Source of the DNA: Streptomyces xanthochromogenes
GTDB lineage: Bacteria > Actinomycetota > Actinomycetes > Streptomycetales > Streptomycetaceae
Assembly (NCBI RefSeq): GCF_014650455.1
Contig: NZ_BMUZ01000007.1
Location: 1-64,000, forward strand
DNA: 64,000 nucleotides
Direction: 5' to 3'
Every line of letters begins with the position of its first letter. The first letter of the stretch is position 1. A program made the translations under genes and the position numbers. Positions 50,305 through 59,323 of this stretch are shown one piece after another. Below the pieces are notes generated by a model. It was given only the letters and a program-made list of their open reading frames with translations. It ran no database searches and was not told the DNA's origin.

Positions 50305-51204
50305 ATGGCTTTCGAACCGCCTGAGCGGCTGGTCCGCGCGCTCGGCGAGACGTACGGGGACGCGCTGGCCGGGCCCTGGCTCGGCCGGCTGCCGGAGGTG
50401 GCCGAGGAGTCGGCGGCCCGGCGCGGCCTCGCCGTCGACCGGGTGCAGGCGCCGGGCGGGCGGTCCAGCCTGGTCGCCCTCGTACGCCGGCCGGACGGCG
50501 CCCCGGCCGCCCTCAAGGTCGCCCCTCCCTTCGCCCGCCCCGACCTGGAGCGTGCGGCGCTCGCGCACTGGAACGGCTGGGGCGCGGCCCAGTTGATGGA
50601 GGAGGACGCGCCGGACGACGCGCTGCTCCTGGAGCGGCTGCACCCCGAGGTGTCGCTGCGCTCGCTGCCCGAGGCGAAGGCACTGCTCGAAGCGGCCGGG
50701 ACGGTACGGCGGCTGTGGGTCGAGCCGCCGGGCGGCCACGGTTTCGAGTCGGTGGCCGAGCGCACCGAGCGCCAGAGCGTCCCGATGCGGGGTGCGGAGA
50801 GCGGGGAGTTCGCCCCGCTGGTGACGGCCGCGCTGGCGGCCCGCGACGAACTCGCCTCGTCCGCGTCGGAGTTGATGCTGCTGCACGGCAACTTCCGCCA
50901 GAGCAAGGTGCTTTCGGGCGAGCGGGCACCGTGGCTGACGGTCGGTCCGGAACCGCTGGTGGGTGAACGCGCCTACGACCTCGCGCGGTTGGTGCGCGAC
51001 CGGGTCGAGGACCTGATCGCCGCACCGAGCGGGGCGTCGGCTGCCCGGCGCCGCGTGAAGAAGCTCGCCGACTCGCTCGACGTGGACCCCGAGCGGCTGC
51101 ACGGCTGGACGCTGTTCCGTGCGGTGGAATCCGGACTGCGGGCGGGGGCCGCGGGCCGCCACCGCGACGCGGAGCTCCTGCTCGAATTCGCGGGCTGGCT
51201 GTAG
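50305..51204 (+). CDS. aminoglycoside-phosphotransferase-like protein, probably catalytically dead
   Basis: 299 residues with the fold pattern of APH(6)/hydroxyurea-type kinases. The ATP lysine survives (K71 in AALKVA). The catalytic loop, normally HGDLHxxNVL, reads HGNFRQSKVL (194-203): Asp becomes N196 and the metal-binding Asn becomes K201. The second metal aspartate (in IDP of active enzymes) is G214 in TVGPEP. It should not phosphorylate by the usual mechanism. It lies 38 bp after the ferritin-like gene. It may bind a nucleotide or ligand; it should not be called a resistance gene. Confidence 0.82.
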   Translation: MAFEPPERLVRALGETYGDALAGPWLGRLPEVAEESAARRGLAVDRVQAPGGRSSLVALVRRPDGAPAALKVAPPFARPDLERAALAHWNGWGAAQLMEEDAPDDALLLERLHPEVSLRSLPEAKALLEAAGTVRRLWVEPPGGHGFESVAERTERQSVPMRGAESGEFAPLVTAALAARDELASSASELMLLHGNFRQSKVLSGERAPWLTVGPEPLVGERAYDLARLVRDRVEDLIAAPSGASAARRRVKKLADSLDVDPERLHGWTLFRAVESGLRAGAAGRHRDAELLLEFAGWL

Positions 51205-51226
51205 CCCCGCGCCCCCTGGGTTGAAA

Positions 51227-51491
51227 CGACCCTGGGGCTCCGCCCCACACCCCGGGAGAGCCCCCACCCCGCCCCTTCCCGCAACCCTCGGGGGGAGAGT
51301 TCGTCGGGTGCGGACCGTGCGTGGCTGGTCGCGCAGTTCCCCGCGCCCCTCAATGCCCTGGTGCCGGCCGGCACCAGGGCATTTCAGCCCGTCCGGCGTT
51401 TGAGGACGAGCGCCGTTCAGGCGCGAACGGGGTCTGGGGGCAGAGCCCCCAGGGTCCCTTCAACCCCGGAGGGTTGCGGGAAGGGGCGGGG
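51227..51491. repeat. intergenic repeat element, copy 1
   Basis: This fills the 305-bp gap between two convergent genes. It is bounded by a 28-bp inverted repeat: 51267-51295 (CCCCGCCCCTTCCCGCAACC...) and 51464-51491, one mismatch. Inside are the modules GGCTGGTCGCGCAGTTCCCC (about 51323) and CAGCCCGTCCGGCGTTTGAG (about 51384), and a 28-bp palindrome at 51354-51381. The same modules recur at 54770 and 63029. No gene. Confidence 0.85.
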
Positions 51492-51509
51492 TGGGGAAAG
51501 ACCAGGCCG

Positions 51510-53210
51510 TCAGGCCGTGAGGCGGGCGATCGCCTCGGCCAGCGGCAGCTCCTCACGCTCGCCGCTGCGGCGGTCCTTCAGCTCGAAGACGCCCTCGGCG
51601 ACCCGGCGACCGGCCACCAGGATCTGCGGCACCCCGATCAGCTCGGCGTCGGTGAACTTCACGCCGGGCGAGACACCGGCGCGGTCGTCGACCAGCACCC
51701 GAAGACCGGCGGCGCGCAGCTGCTCCGCGGCGTCGAGCGCGGCCTCGGTCTGGACGGCCTTGCCCGCGGCGACGACGTGCACGTCGGCCGGGGCGATCTC
51801 GGCGGGCCAGCACAGGCCCTTGTCGTCGGCGGTCTGCTCGGCGAGGGCCGCCACCGCGCGGGAGACGCCGATCCCGTACGAGCCCATCGTGACCCGGACC
51901 GGCTTGCCCTCCTTGCCGAGGACGTCGAGCTGGAAGGTGTCGGCGTACTTGCGGCCGAGCTGGAAGATGTGGCCGATCTCGATCGCGCGGTCCAGCTTGA
52001 GGCCGGCGCCGCAGGACGGGCAGGGGTCGCCCTCCTCGACCACGACGACGTCGAGGTGGTCGTCGACCTCGAAGTCACGGCCGCAGACCACGTTGCGGGC
52101 GTGGGTGTCGGGCTTGTTGGCGCCGGTGACCCAGGCGGTGCCGGGGGCGACGCGCGGGTCGGCGATGTAGCGGACCTTCTCCAGGCCCTGCGGGCCGACA
52201 TAGCCGCGCACCAGGTCGGGGCGGTCGGCGAAGTCCTCGGCCGTCACGAGCTCCACGACCGCGGGCGCCAGGTGCTCGCCGAGCTTGCCGAGGTCCACCT
52301 CGCGGTCGCCGGGCACGCCGACGGCGACGATCTCGCCGTCGACCTTGACGAGGAGGTTCTTCAGGGTGGCCGAGGCCGGGACGCCGAGGTGGGCGGCCAG
52401 GGTCTCGATGGTGGGGGTGTCGGGGGTGTCGATCTCCTCGACGGGCCCGTGCGCGGAGCCGTCGACGGGGGCGGCCACGAAGGTCACGGCCTCGGTGTTG
52501 GCCGCGTAGTCGCAGGCCGGGCAGTCGACGAAGGTGTCCTCACCGGCCGCGGCCGGGGCCAGGAACTCCTCGGACGCGGAGCCGCCCATGGCGCCGGACA
52601 CGGCGGACACGATGCGGTAGTCGAGACCCAGGCGCGCGAAGATCTTCTGGTAGGCGGCGCGGTGCAGCGCGTACGACTCGGCGAGACCCTCGTCGGTGGT
52701 GTCGAAGGAGTACGAGTCCTTCATCTGGAACTCGCGGCCGCGCAGCACGCCGGAGCGCGGACGGGCCTCGTCGCGGTACTTGGTCTGGATCTGGTAGAGC
52801 ATCACCGGCAGGTCCTTGTAGGACGTGCACTGGTCCTTGACCGTCTGCGTGAAGATCTCTTCGTGCGTCGGGCCGAGCAGGTACTCGCCGCCCTTGCGGT
52901 CCTTGAGGCGGAACAGCAGGTCGCCGTACTCGTCCCAGCGGCCGCTGGCCTCGTACGCCTCCTTGGGCAGCAGCGCAGGGAGCAGGACCTCCTGGGCGCC
53001 GATGGCGTCCATCTCCTCGCGCACGACGGTGGAGATGTTGTCCAGGACCTTCTTGCCCAGCGGCAGCCAGGTCCAGATGCCGGCGGCGTTGCGGCGCACG
53101 TAACCGGCGCGCACCAGGAGCTTGTGGCTGAGCGTCTCGGCGTCCGCCGGGTCGTCGCGCAGTGTCTTGGCCATCAGACGGGACATGCGCTGAACCTGGG
53201 CGGCTGCCAT
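51510..53210 (-). CDS. proS: prolyl-tRNA synthetase
   Basis: 566 residues, bacterial-type class II enzyme. Motif 2 (KYRDEARPRSGVLRGREFQMKD region) and motif 3 (GSYGIGVSRAVAAL) are present, with the editing INS domain between about 225 and 400 and a C-terminal anticodon domain. Cysteine pairs CPAC and CPSC flank the insert. ATG start with CAGGAGAG upstream. It is monocistronic between the repeat element and a GNAT gene. Confidence 0.96.
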   Translation of the reverse strand: MAAAQVQRMSRLMAKTLRDDPADAETLSHKLLVRAGYVRRNAAGIWTWLPLGKKVLDNISTVVREEMDAIGAQEVLLPALLPKEAYEASGRWDEYGDLLFRLKDRKGGEYLLGPTHEEIFTQTVKDQCTSYKDLPVMLYQIQTKYRDEARPRSGVLRGREFQMKDSYSFDTTDEGLAESYALHRAAYQKIFARLGLDYRIVSAVSGAMGGSASEEFLAPAAAGEDTFVDCPACDYAANTEAVTFVAAPVDGSAHGPVEEIDTPDTPTIETLAAHLGVPASATLKNLLVKVDGEIVAVGVPGDREVDLGKLGEHLAPAVVELVTAEDFADRPDLVRGYVGPQGLEKVRYIADPRVAPGTAWVTGANKPDTHARNVVCGRDFEVDDHLDVVVVEEGDPCPSCGAGLKLDRAIEIGHIFQLGRKYADTFQLDVLGKEGKPVRVTMGSYGIGVSRAVAALAEQTADDKGLCWPAEIAPADVHVVAAGKAVQTEAALDAAEQLRAAGLRVLVDDRAGVSPGVKFTDAELIGVPQILVAGRRVAEGVFELKDRRSGEREELPLAEAIARLTA

Positions 53211-53283
53211 GGATTTCTCTCCTGTACGTGCACGGGGTGATGCCTGGAGGTTAGCCGGGCCGCCCGAGTGCGCGGAAATCCGA

Positions 53284-53841
53284 TTACCGAGGAGGTCCGC
53301 TCCGCAGCAGCGGGAGGGGGGCGCCCATCACGACGTACGGCCGTGCCGCGCTCGGGAATTGGACCTGACCGGCCAGGTCCGCGTAGCCGAGCGTGCGGTA
53401 GAGGGCCCGGGCCGGGCTCTCGGTGTCGATCGCGGAGAGGATCGAGCGGGGTTCGGTCGCGCTGTCGGTGATGGTGGTGATCAGCGCCCGGCCCAGGCCC
53501 CGGCCCTGGAAGGCGGGGTGGACGTGCAGCTCGGTGATCACGAAGGAGTCGTCGAGCCAGTGCTCGGTGCCCTTGTTGCGCAGATACGGCTCGACGACCG
53601 TGGACCACCAGTGCGCCCGGTCGTTGGGCATCCCGTAGACGAAGCCCGCCAGGCGCCCGTCGGCGGTGGTGGCGCCGAGCGCCCTGGCGCCGGGGTAGGT
53701 GAGGTGGCGGAGCACGATGTGGCGGCGGACCCCCACCTCTTCGGCGCCCAGTCCGAAGGCGACCGCCTGCACGGCGAGCGCCTCGTCCACGCGGGCCGCG
53801 AGGTCGAGCGGGCCGACCAGTACCTCAGAGTCAGGAGCCAT
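53284..53841 (-). CDS. GNAT family N-acetyltransferase
   Basis: 185 residues with the acetyl-CoA motif A (ELHVHPAFQGRGLGRAL, containing QGRGLG) and the closing YRTLGYADL. The substrate is not evident. It starts 15 bp after the upstream acetyltransferase. A TAGGGT box six bases before the ATG may give a leaderless transcript besides read-through. Confidence 0.88.
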   Translation of the reverse strand: MAPDSEVLVGPLDLAARVDEALAVQAVAFGLGAEEVGVRRHIVLRHLTYPGARALGATTADGRLAGFVYGMPNDRAHWWSTVVEPYLRNKGTEHWLDDSFVITELHVHPAFQGRGLGRALITTITDSATEPRSILSAIDTESPARALYRTLGYADLAGQVQFPSAARPYVVMGAPLPLLRSGPPR

Positions 53842-53856
53842 GGGCGCACCCTAACC

Positions 53857-54702
53857 TCAGAACAGCACGCTCATGAATGCTCCGGTCTCACGGAAACCGA
53901 CCCGGCGGTAACAGGCGCGGGCGGGGGCGTTGAAGTCGTTCACGTACAGGCTCACGACCGGCGCGACGTCCGCGAGCGCGTACCGCAGGACGGCCGCCAT
54001 GCCGGTGGCCGACAGGCCCTTGCCGCGGTGTTCGGGGGCGACCCAGACGCCCTGGATCTGGCAGGCCTGGTTGGTGGCGGCGCCGATCTCGGCCTTGAAG
54101 ACGACCTTGCCGTCCTCGATGCGGGCGAACGACCGCCCGGAGCCGACGAGTTCGGCGACCCGGGCCTGGTAGAGCAGGCCGCCGTCACCGGCCATCGGGG
54201 AGACCCCGACCTCCTCGGTGAACATGGCGACGCAGGCCGGCATGATCACGTCCATCTCGTCCTTGCGGATGCGGCGGACGTACGGGTCCGGGGCGATGTC
54301 GTCGGGCATCCGCTCGGCGACCATCAGGGGCTGGTGCGGGCGTACGTCACGGGCCGGGCCCCAGTGCGGTTCGAGCAGCCCCCACAGCCGGGCGGTGGGT
54401 TCGGCGGGGCCGACGATCGAGGAGCAGCGGCGGCCGGTGCGGCGGGCCCGGTCGGCGAAGGAACGTACCGCCTCGGGGGTGGCGCAGATCGGTACGAGAT
54501 TGGCGCCGGAGTAGCACAGGGAGCGGAGCCGGCCGTCCGCGTACCAGCCCCACATCTCGCCGCCGAGGCGCCAGGGGTCGAGGCCGGCGATCTGTACGCG
54601 GGACGTCACGAACGCGTTGGCGACCGGCTCGCTCTCCAGGATGGCGAGCGCCGCGCCGAGGTCGCCGGGTTCGAGGACCCGGGTGGTGGTCTGCATCAAC
54701 AC
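53857..54702 (-). CDS. GNAT acetyltransferase with an N-terminal DUF4081 domain
   Basis: 281 residues from a GTG with GAGG seven bases upstream. The first ~130 residues are a divergent GNAT-like domain (DLGAALAILESEPVANAFVTSR); the second half is a full GNAT domain with VWVAPEHRGKGLSATGMAAVL and the closing CYRRVGFRETG. Mycobacteria carry a similar two-part acetyltransferase next to ispG, so the location is conserved. Substrate unknown; cytoplasmic. Confidence 0.88.
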   Translation of the reverse strand: MLMQTTTRVLEPGDLGAALAILESEPVANAFVTSRVQIAGLDPWRLGGEMWGWYADGRLRSLCYSGANLVPICATPEAVRSFADRARRTGRRCSSIVGPAEPTARLWGLLEPHWGPARDVRPHQPLMVAERMPDDIAPDPYVRRIRKDEMDVIMPACVAMFTEEVGVSPMAGDGGLLYQARVAELVGSGRSFARIEDGKVVFKAEIGAATNQACQIQGVWVAPEHRGKGLSATGMAAVLRYALADVAPVVSLYVNDFNAPARACYRRVGFRETGAFMSVLF

Positions 54703-54769
54703 GAGGGGGCCTCACGGGACGGGCTGCTGATCTCCGCACTGTACCCGCCGCCCCGGTCCCCCCGCTTTC

Positions 54770-55117
54770 CTGGGGCTCCGCCCCGGGCCCCGTTCGCGCC
54801 TCAAGGGCGCTGGCCCTCAATCTCCCCCGAGGCCTCTAGGGCCAGGGGGGACCCCCATGACGAGCTGGGGATGCCTGCACGGGCCCGCACCAATCAGCCC
54901 GGCGGGCTGAAATGCTCCGGTGCGGGCCGGCACCGGGCCTTTAGGGGCGCGGGGAACTGCGCGACCAGCCACCCACGGTCCGCAGCCGAAAAAAAGGGGG
55001 CCCGGGGGCGCAGCCCCGGAAGCAACCCGGAAGCCCAACCATCCCCACTCACACCCCCGGAGGGTTGCGGGAAGGGGCGGGCGGGGCAAAACCCGGGGCC
55101 CGGGGCGGAGCCCCGGC
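54770..55117. repeat. intergenic repeat element, copy 2 (rearranged)
   Basis: The 444-bp gap upstream of the GNAT gene contains the same modules in the opposite orientation to copy 1: a part of the GGACGGGCTGAAAT module (about 54898), GGGGAACTGCGCGACCAGCC (54951-54970) and the GGAGGGTTGCGGGAAGGGGC boundary (55059-55078). The left boundary repeat is missing, and about 90 bp of other sequence (about 54822-54897) interrupts it. No gene is seen. Confidence 0.75.
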
Positions 55118-55146
55118 GCACCCCGGGCCGCCCCGGCCGGGACGGA

Positions 55147-56304
55147 TCAGCCGGCCACCGAGATCTGGGGCTCGCCCGAGGCGACCCCGTCCCGCTCCAT
55201 CTGCTCCGCGATCTTCATCGCCTCGTCGATGAGCGTCTCCACGATCTTCGACTCCGGCACCGTCTTGATGACCTCGCCCTTGACGAAGATCTGGCCCTTG
55301 CCGTTGCCCGAGGCGACGCCCAGGTCGGCCTCACGCGCCTCGCCGGGCCCGTTCACGACGCAGCCCATGACCGCGACCCGCAGCGGAACCTCCATGCCCT
55401 CAAGGCCCGCCGTGACCTCCTCGGCCAGCTTGTAGACGTCCACCTGGGCCCGCCCGCAGGAGGGGCAGGACACGATCTCCAGGCGGCGCTGGCGCAGGTT
55501 CAGGGCCTCCAGGATCTGGATGCCCACCTTGATCTCCTCGGCCGGCGGGGCCGAAAGGGAGACGCGGATCGTGTCGCCGATGCCCTCCGCGAGCAACGCG
55601 CCGAAGGCGACGGCGGACTTGATCGTGCCCTGGAACGCCGGGCCCGCCTCGGTCACGCCGAGGTGCAGCGGGTAGTCGCTCTGCGCGGCCAGCTGACGGT
55701 AGGCGTTGACCATCACGACCGGGTCGTTGTGCTTGACCGAGATCTTGATGTCACGGAAGCCGTGCTCCTCGAAGAGGGAGGCCTCCCACAGCGCGGACTC
55801 GACGAGCGCCTCCGGCGTCGCCTTGCCGTACTTCTTCAGCAGCCGCGCGTCCAGCGAGCCCGCGTTGACGCCGATCCGGATCGGCGTGCCGGCGTCCTTC
55901 GCCGCCTGCGCGATCTCCTTGACCTTGTCGTCGAACTGCTTGATGTTGCCCGGGTTCACGCGCACCGCCGCACATCCCGCGTCGATCGCCGCGAACACGT
56001 ACTTCGGCTGGAAGTGGATGTCGGCGATCACCGGGATCTGCGACTTCCGCGCGATCGTGGCGAGCGCGTCCGCGTCGTCCTGCGTGGGGCAGGCGACACG
56101 GACGATCTGGCAGCCCGACGCCGTCAACTCGGCGATCTGCTGCAACGTCGCACCGATGTCCGACGTCCTCGTCGTGGTCATGGACTGCACCGAGACGGGT
56201 GCGTCCCCGCCGACCGCCACGGAACCGACCTGGATCTGACGGCTCTTGCGACGCTCGGCCAGCTTGGTCGGTACGGACGGCATTCCCAGTGAAATCGCAG
56301 TCAT
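55147..56304 (-). CDS. ispG: (E)-4-hydroxy-3-methylbut-2-enyl-diphosphate synthase
   Basis: 385 residues; the [4Fe-4S] enzyme of the MEP isoprenoid pathway. A TIM-barrel N-terminal part (VQSMTTTRTSD ... RVNPGNI) is followed by the cluster domain with CPSC and GCVVNGPGEA supplying the three cysteines. From the ATG at 56304 length matches the family; a longer frame has no support. No clear ribosome site is seen. It belongs with dxr of the same pathway, in the actinobacterial order dxr-rip1-ispG-GNAT. Confidence 0.95.
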   Translation of the reverse strand: MTAISLGMPSVPTKLAERRKSRQIQVGSVAVGGDAPVSVQSMTTTRTSDIGATLQQIAELTASGCQIVRVACPTQDDADALATIARKSQIPVIADIHFQPKYVFAAIDAGCAAVRVNPGNIKQFDDKVKEIAQAAKDAGTPIRIGVNAGSLDARLLKKYGKATPEALVESALWEASLFEEHGFRDIKISVKHNDPVVMVNAYRQLAAQSDYPLHLGVTEAGPAFQGTIKSAVAFGALLAEGIGDTIRVSLSAPPAEEIKVGIQILEALNLRQRRLEIVSCPSCGRAQVDVYKLAEEVTAGLEGMEVPLRVAVMGCVVNGPGEAREADLGVASGNGKGQIFVKGEVIKTVPESKIVETLIDEAMKIAEQMERDGVASGEPQISVAG

Positions 56305-56417
56305 CTGCTGTGCAACCCCAAGGTGTGGATCAAGGTCCCGAGATCGGCGGGCTCCAGCCTTCGAGGTTACGTCACCCACGGGGCCCGGGGCACACCGTGC
56401 CCCGGAGTTCACGCGAA

Positions 56418-56455
56418 GGGGCGGCTCCGGGCACTCCGTGCACCCGGGCCGCCCC
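56418..56455 (-). terminator. hairpin between rip1 and ispG
   Basis: GGGGCGG..CCGGG and CCCGGG.CCGCCCC pair imperfectly over 38 bp, 80 bp past the rip1 stop and 110 bp before ispG. A probable partial terminator. Confidence 0.55.
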
Positions 56456-56535
56456 TGATCGCGTACGCCGTCCGTACACCGGCAGTACCCCGGTGGTACG
56501 TCAGGCACGTGCGGCGGGGATCTCCGCCGCGGCCG

Positions 56536-57837
56536 TCAGGTGATCTTCACCGGGTTCACCACGTCCGCCACGAGGACGAGCAGCGTGAAGCAGATGAAGA
56601 TCCCGGCCACCACGTACGCGACCGGCATCAGCTTCGCCACGTCGAACGGGCCCGGGTCGGCCCGCTTCAGGACGCGGGCGACGTTGCGGCGCAGCGACTC
56701 CCACAGGGCGCCCGCGATGTGGCCGCCGTCCAGCGGGAGCAGCGGCAGCATGTTGAACAGGAACAGCGAGAGGTTGAAGCCCGCGAGCAGGAACAGGAAC
56801 GTCGCGATGATGTTCGGCGTCGGGGCGTCCAGGTTGAGCACCTCGCCGCTGAGGCGGGCCGCGCCGACCACGCCGACCGGGGAGTCGGCCTTGCGCTCGC
56901 CGCCGTCGAAGGCCGCGTTCCACAGGTCCGGGATCTTGCCGGGCAGCGCGACGATCGAGTGGACGCCGTTCTGCACCATCTCGCCCATGCGGTCGACGGA
57001 CTGGCCGAAGGTGAGCGGCTTGATCTCCGACTTGGGGGCGAAGCCGAGGTAGCCGGCCGGGACGTACTGGTCCGGCACCACGTCGCCGTTCCCGTCCTTC
57101 TTCGCCACCATGTTCTTGGCGAGCGTCGGGTGCAGGGTGACCTGCTGCCCCGCGCGCTCCACGGTGATCGTGGCCGGGCCGATGGTCTCGCGGATGCGGT
57201 CGGAGAGGTCCGCCCAGTCCTTCACGGGACTGCCGTTGAAGGCGACGATGGTGTCGCCGTTCTTCAGGCCGGCCGCCTCGGCGGGCGACACCGCGTCGCC
57301 CGGCTCGCAGGTCTGGCGCTTCTCGCTCTGCGCGATCACGCACTTCTGCACACCGGCGACCTGGGTGGTCTGGGTCGCCATGCCGAAGCCCATGAGCACG
57401 CTGAGGAAGATCGCGACGGCGAGGATCAGGTTCATGAACGGGCCGGCGAACATGACGATGACGCGCTTCCAGGGCTTGCGCGTGTAGAAGAGCCGGTCCT
57501 CGTCGCCGGGCTGGAGCTCCTCGAAGGCGGCCGCCCGCGCGTCCTCGATCATGCCGCGGAACGGCGAGGTCGAGCGCGCCTCGATACGGCCGTCCGCGCC
57601 GGGCGGGAACATGCCGATCATGCGGATGTAGCCGCCGGCCGGCACCGCCTTGATGCCGTACTCGGTGTCGCCCTTCTTGCGCGACCAGATGGTGGGGCCG
57701 AAGCCGACCATGTACTGCGGCACGCGGATGCCGAAGAGCTTGGCCGTGGAGAGGTGGCCGAGCTCGTGCCACGCGATGGAGATGAGCAGCCCCACGGCGA
57801 AGAGCGCTATGCCGAGGACCGTCAACAGGATCGTCAT
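56536..57837 (-). CDS. rip1: site-2 metalloprotease (Rip1/RseP family)
   Basis: 433 residues. An intramembrane zinc protease with HELGH at 24-28 in the first membrane helix, a PDZ domain around 175-270 (AEAAGLKNGDTIVAFNGSPV) and the second metal motif LPLDGGH near the C-terminus, within four membrane helices. It cleaves anti-sigma factors and other membrane proteins in relatives. The ATG at 57837 has GGAGG seven bases upstream and overlaps the dxr stop (ATGA). Confidence 0.94.
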   Translation of the reverse strand: MTILLTVLGIALFAVGLLISIAWHELGHLSTAKLFGIRVPQYMVGFGPTIWSRKKGDTEYGIKAVPAGGYIRMIGMFPPGADGRIEARSTSPFRGMIEDARAAAFEELQPGDEDRLFYTRKPWKRVIVMFAGPFMNLILAVAIFLSVLMGFGMATQTTQVAGVQKCVIAQSEKRQTCEPGDAVSPAEAAGLKNGDTIVAFNGSPVKDWADLSDRIRETIGPATITVERAGQQVTLHPTLAKNMVAKKDGNGDVVPDQYVPAGYLGFAPKSEIKPLTFGQSVDRMGEMVQNGVHSIVALPGKIPDLWNAAFDGGERKADSPVGVVGAARLSGEVLNLDAPTPNIIATFLFLLAGFNLSLFLFNMLPLLPLDGGHIAGALWESLRRNVARVLKRADPGPFDVAKLMPVAYVVAGIFICFTLLVLVADVVNPVKIT

Positions 57838-59084
57838 GCGCGTGCCTCCGCTGTCGCCTTCACCGCGAGTTCCCGGGCCCGGGCGCGTGCCCAGGTCTCC
57901 GCTTCCAGGACGTCCGAGACCGTGAGGGAAGTTCCCGCGGCCGGCGTCCCGTGTTCGGTGACGACTTCCGTCACCGTCTCCATGATCCCGCTGAAGGGGA
58001 GCCGCCCGGCCAGGAACGCGTCCACGCACTCCTCGTTCGCGGCATTGAACACCGCCGGAGCCGTCCCGCCCAGTTCCCCGACGTGCCGGGCGAGTCCCAC
58101 CGAGGGGAAGGCCTCGTTGTCGAGCGGGTAGAACTCCCAGGTCGAGGCCTTGGTCCAGTCGAAGGCGGGGGCCGCGTCCGGCACCCGCTCGGGCCAGCCG
58201 AGCCCGAGGGCGATCGGCCCGCGCATGTCGGGCGGGGTGGCCTGCGCCAGCGTGGAGCCGTCGGTGAACTCGACCATGGAGTGCACATAGGACTGGGGGT
58301 GGACGACGACCTCGATGCGCTCGAAGGGGATGTCGTAGAGCAGGTGCGCCTCGATCACCTCCAGGCCCTTGTTGACCAGGGTCGCCGAGTTGACGGTGAT
58401 CACGGGTCCCATCGCCCAGGTGGGGTGGGCGAGCGCGTCGCTGGGCGTGACGTCGGCCAGTTCGCTCCTGGTGCGCCCCCGGAAGGGGCCGCCCGACGCG
58501 GTGACGACGAGCTTGCGTACGTCGGCGCGCTTTCCGGCGGCGAGCGCCTGGAAGAGGGCGGCGTGCTCGGAGTCGACCGGGATGATCTGGCCGGGCTTCG
58601 CGATCGCCTTGACGAGGGGGCCTCCGACGATCAGCGACTCCTTGTTGGCGAGCGCGAGCGTGCGGCCGGCCGTGAGCGCGGCCAGCGTCGGGGCGAGGCC
58701 GATCGAGCCGGTGATCCCGTTCAGGACGGTGTGGCAGGGGGACGCCGCGAGCTCGGTCGCCGCGTCGGGGCCGGCCAGGATCTCGGGGAGCGGCTCACCC
58801 GCGTACTGGGCCGCCAGCGCCGCGCGCAGGGCGGGCACGGTGTCCTCGCGGGCCACCGCGACGGTGCGCACCCGCAGCCGTCGGGCCTGCTCGGCGAGCA
58901 GCTCGACCCGGCCGCCGGCCGCGGAGAGCGCGGTCACGCGGAAGCGGTCGGGGTTGCGCAGGACCAGGTCGATGGCCTGGGTACCGATGGACCCGGTGGA
59001 TCCGAGGACCACCACATCGCGTCGGCCTTCGACCGGGTCGAAGGTGATGTGGGGGTCGGCGAGGGGGGCTGGGCTGTCGCTCAT
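57834..59084 (-). CDS. dxr: 1-deoxy-D-xylulose 5-phosphate reductoisomerase
   Basis: 416 residues; first committed step of the MEP pathway, using NADPH and a divalent metal. GSTGSIGTQ near the start binds NADPH, VDSEHAALFQ and NKGLEVIEAHLL carry metal and substrate residues, and LANKESLIVGG is present. The start is the ATG at 59084, after GGGGGC. Longer upstream frames are low complexity and unsupported. Coupled to rip1 and two genes from ispG. Confidence 0.95.
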   Translation of the reverse strand: MSDSPAPLADPHITFDPVEGRRDVVVLGSTGSIGTQAIDLVLRNPDRFRVTALSAAGGRVELLAEQARRLRVRTVAVAREDTVPALRAALAAQYAGEPLPEILAGPDAATELAASPCHTVLNGITGSIGLAPTLAALTAGRTLALANKESLIVGGPLVKAIAKPGQIIPVDSEHAALFQALAAGKRADVRKLVVTASGGPFRGRTRSELADVTPSDALAHPTWAMGPVITVNSATLVNKGLEVIEAHLLYDIPFERIEVVVHPQSYVHSMVEFTDGSTLAQATPPDMRGPIALGLGWPERVPDAAPAFDWTKASTWEFYPLDNEAFPSVGLARHVGELGGTAPAVFNAANEECVDAFLAGRLPFSGIMETVTEVVTEHGTPAAGTSLTVSDVLEAETWARARARELAVKATAEARA

Positions 59085-59276
59085 GCCCCCATTGTTGCCG
59101 CATCGGCTGTGCGCCCGAACAGCGCTCCTGACAATAAGCCCGGGATGAGTGCGGGGGCGGCGCCGGGAGGCGGGTGGGAGCGGGGCCGGGCGGTGGCGGG
59201 GAGCGGGGTGCGGCCGGGGGCGGGAGGCAGGTGCGGGCGCCGTCCCGTACCCCGCTGTCGGGACGGCGCCCAGGGG

Positions 59277-59318
59277 GCCCGGCGCCGGAGCGGAGACACT
59301 CGCTCCGGCCCGCCGGGC
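59277..59318 (-). terminator. terminator of the acyl-CoA dehydrogenase gene
   Basis: A two-step hairpin: 8 bp (59277-59284 with 59311-59318) continuing into another 8 bp (59285-59292 with 59301-59308), with a two-base bulge and an eight-base loop. It begins five bases after the stop codon. Confidence 0.88.
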
Positions 59319-59323
59319 ACGGG

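Noticed and set aside
50305..51204. Aminoglycoside resistance gene
   Set aside because: The catalytic Asp, metal-binding Asn and second metal Asp are all substituted, so resistance activity is not supported.
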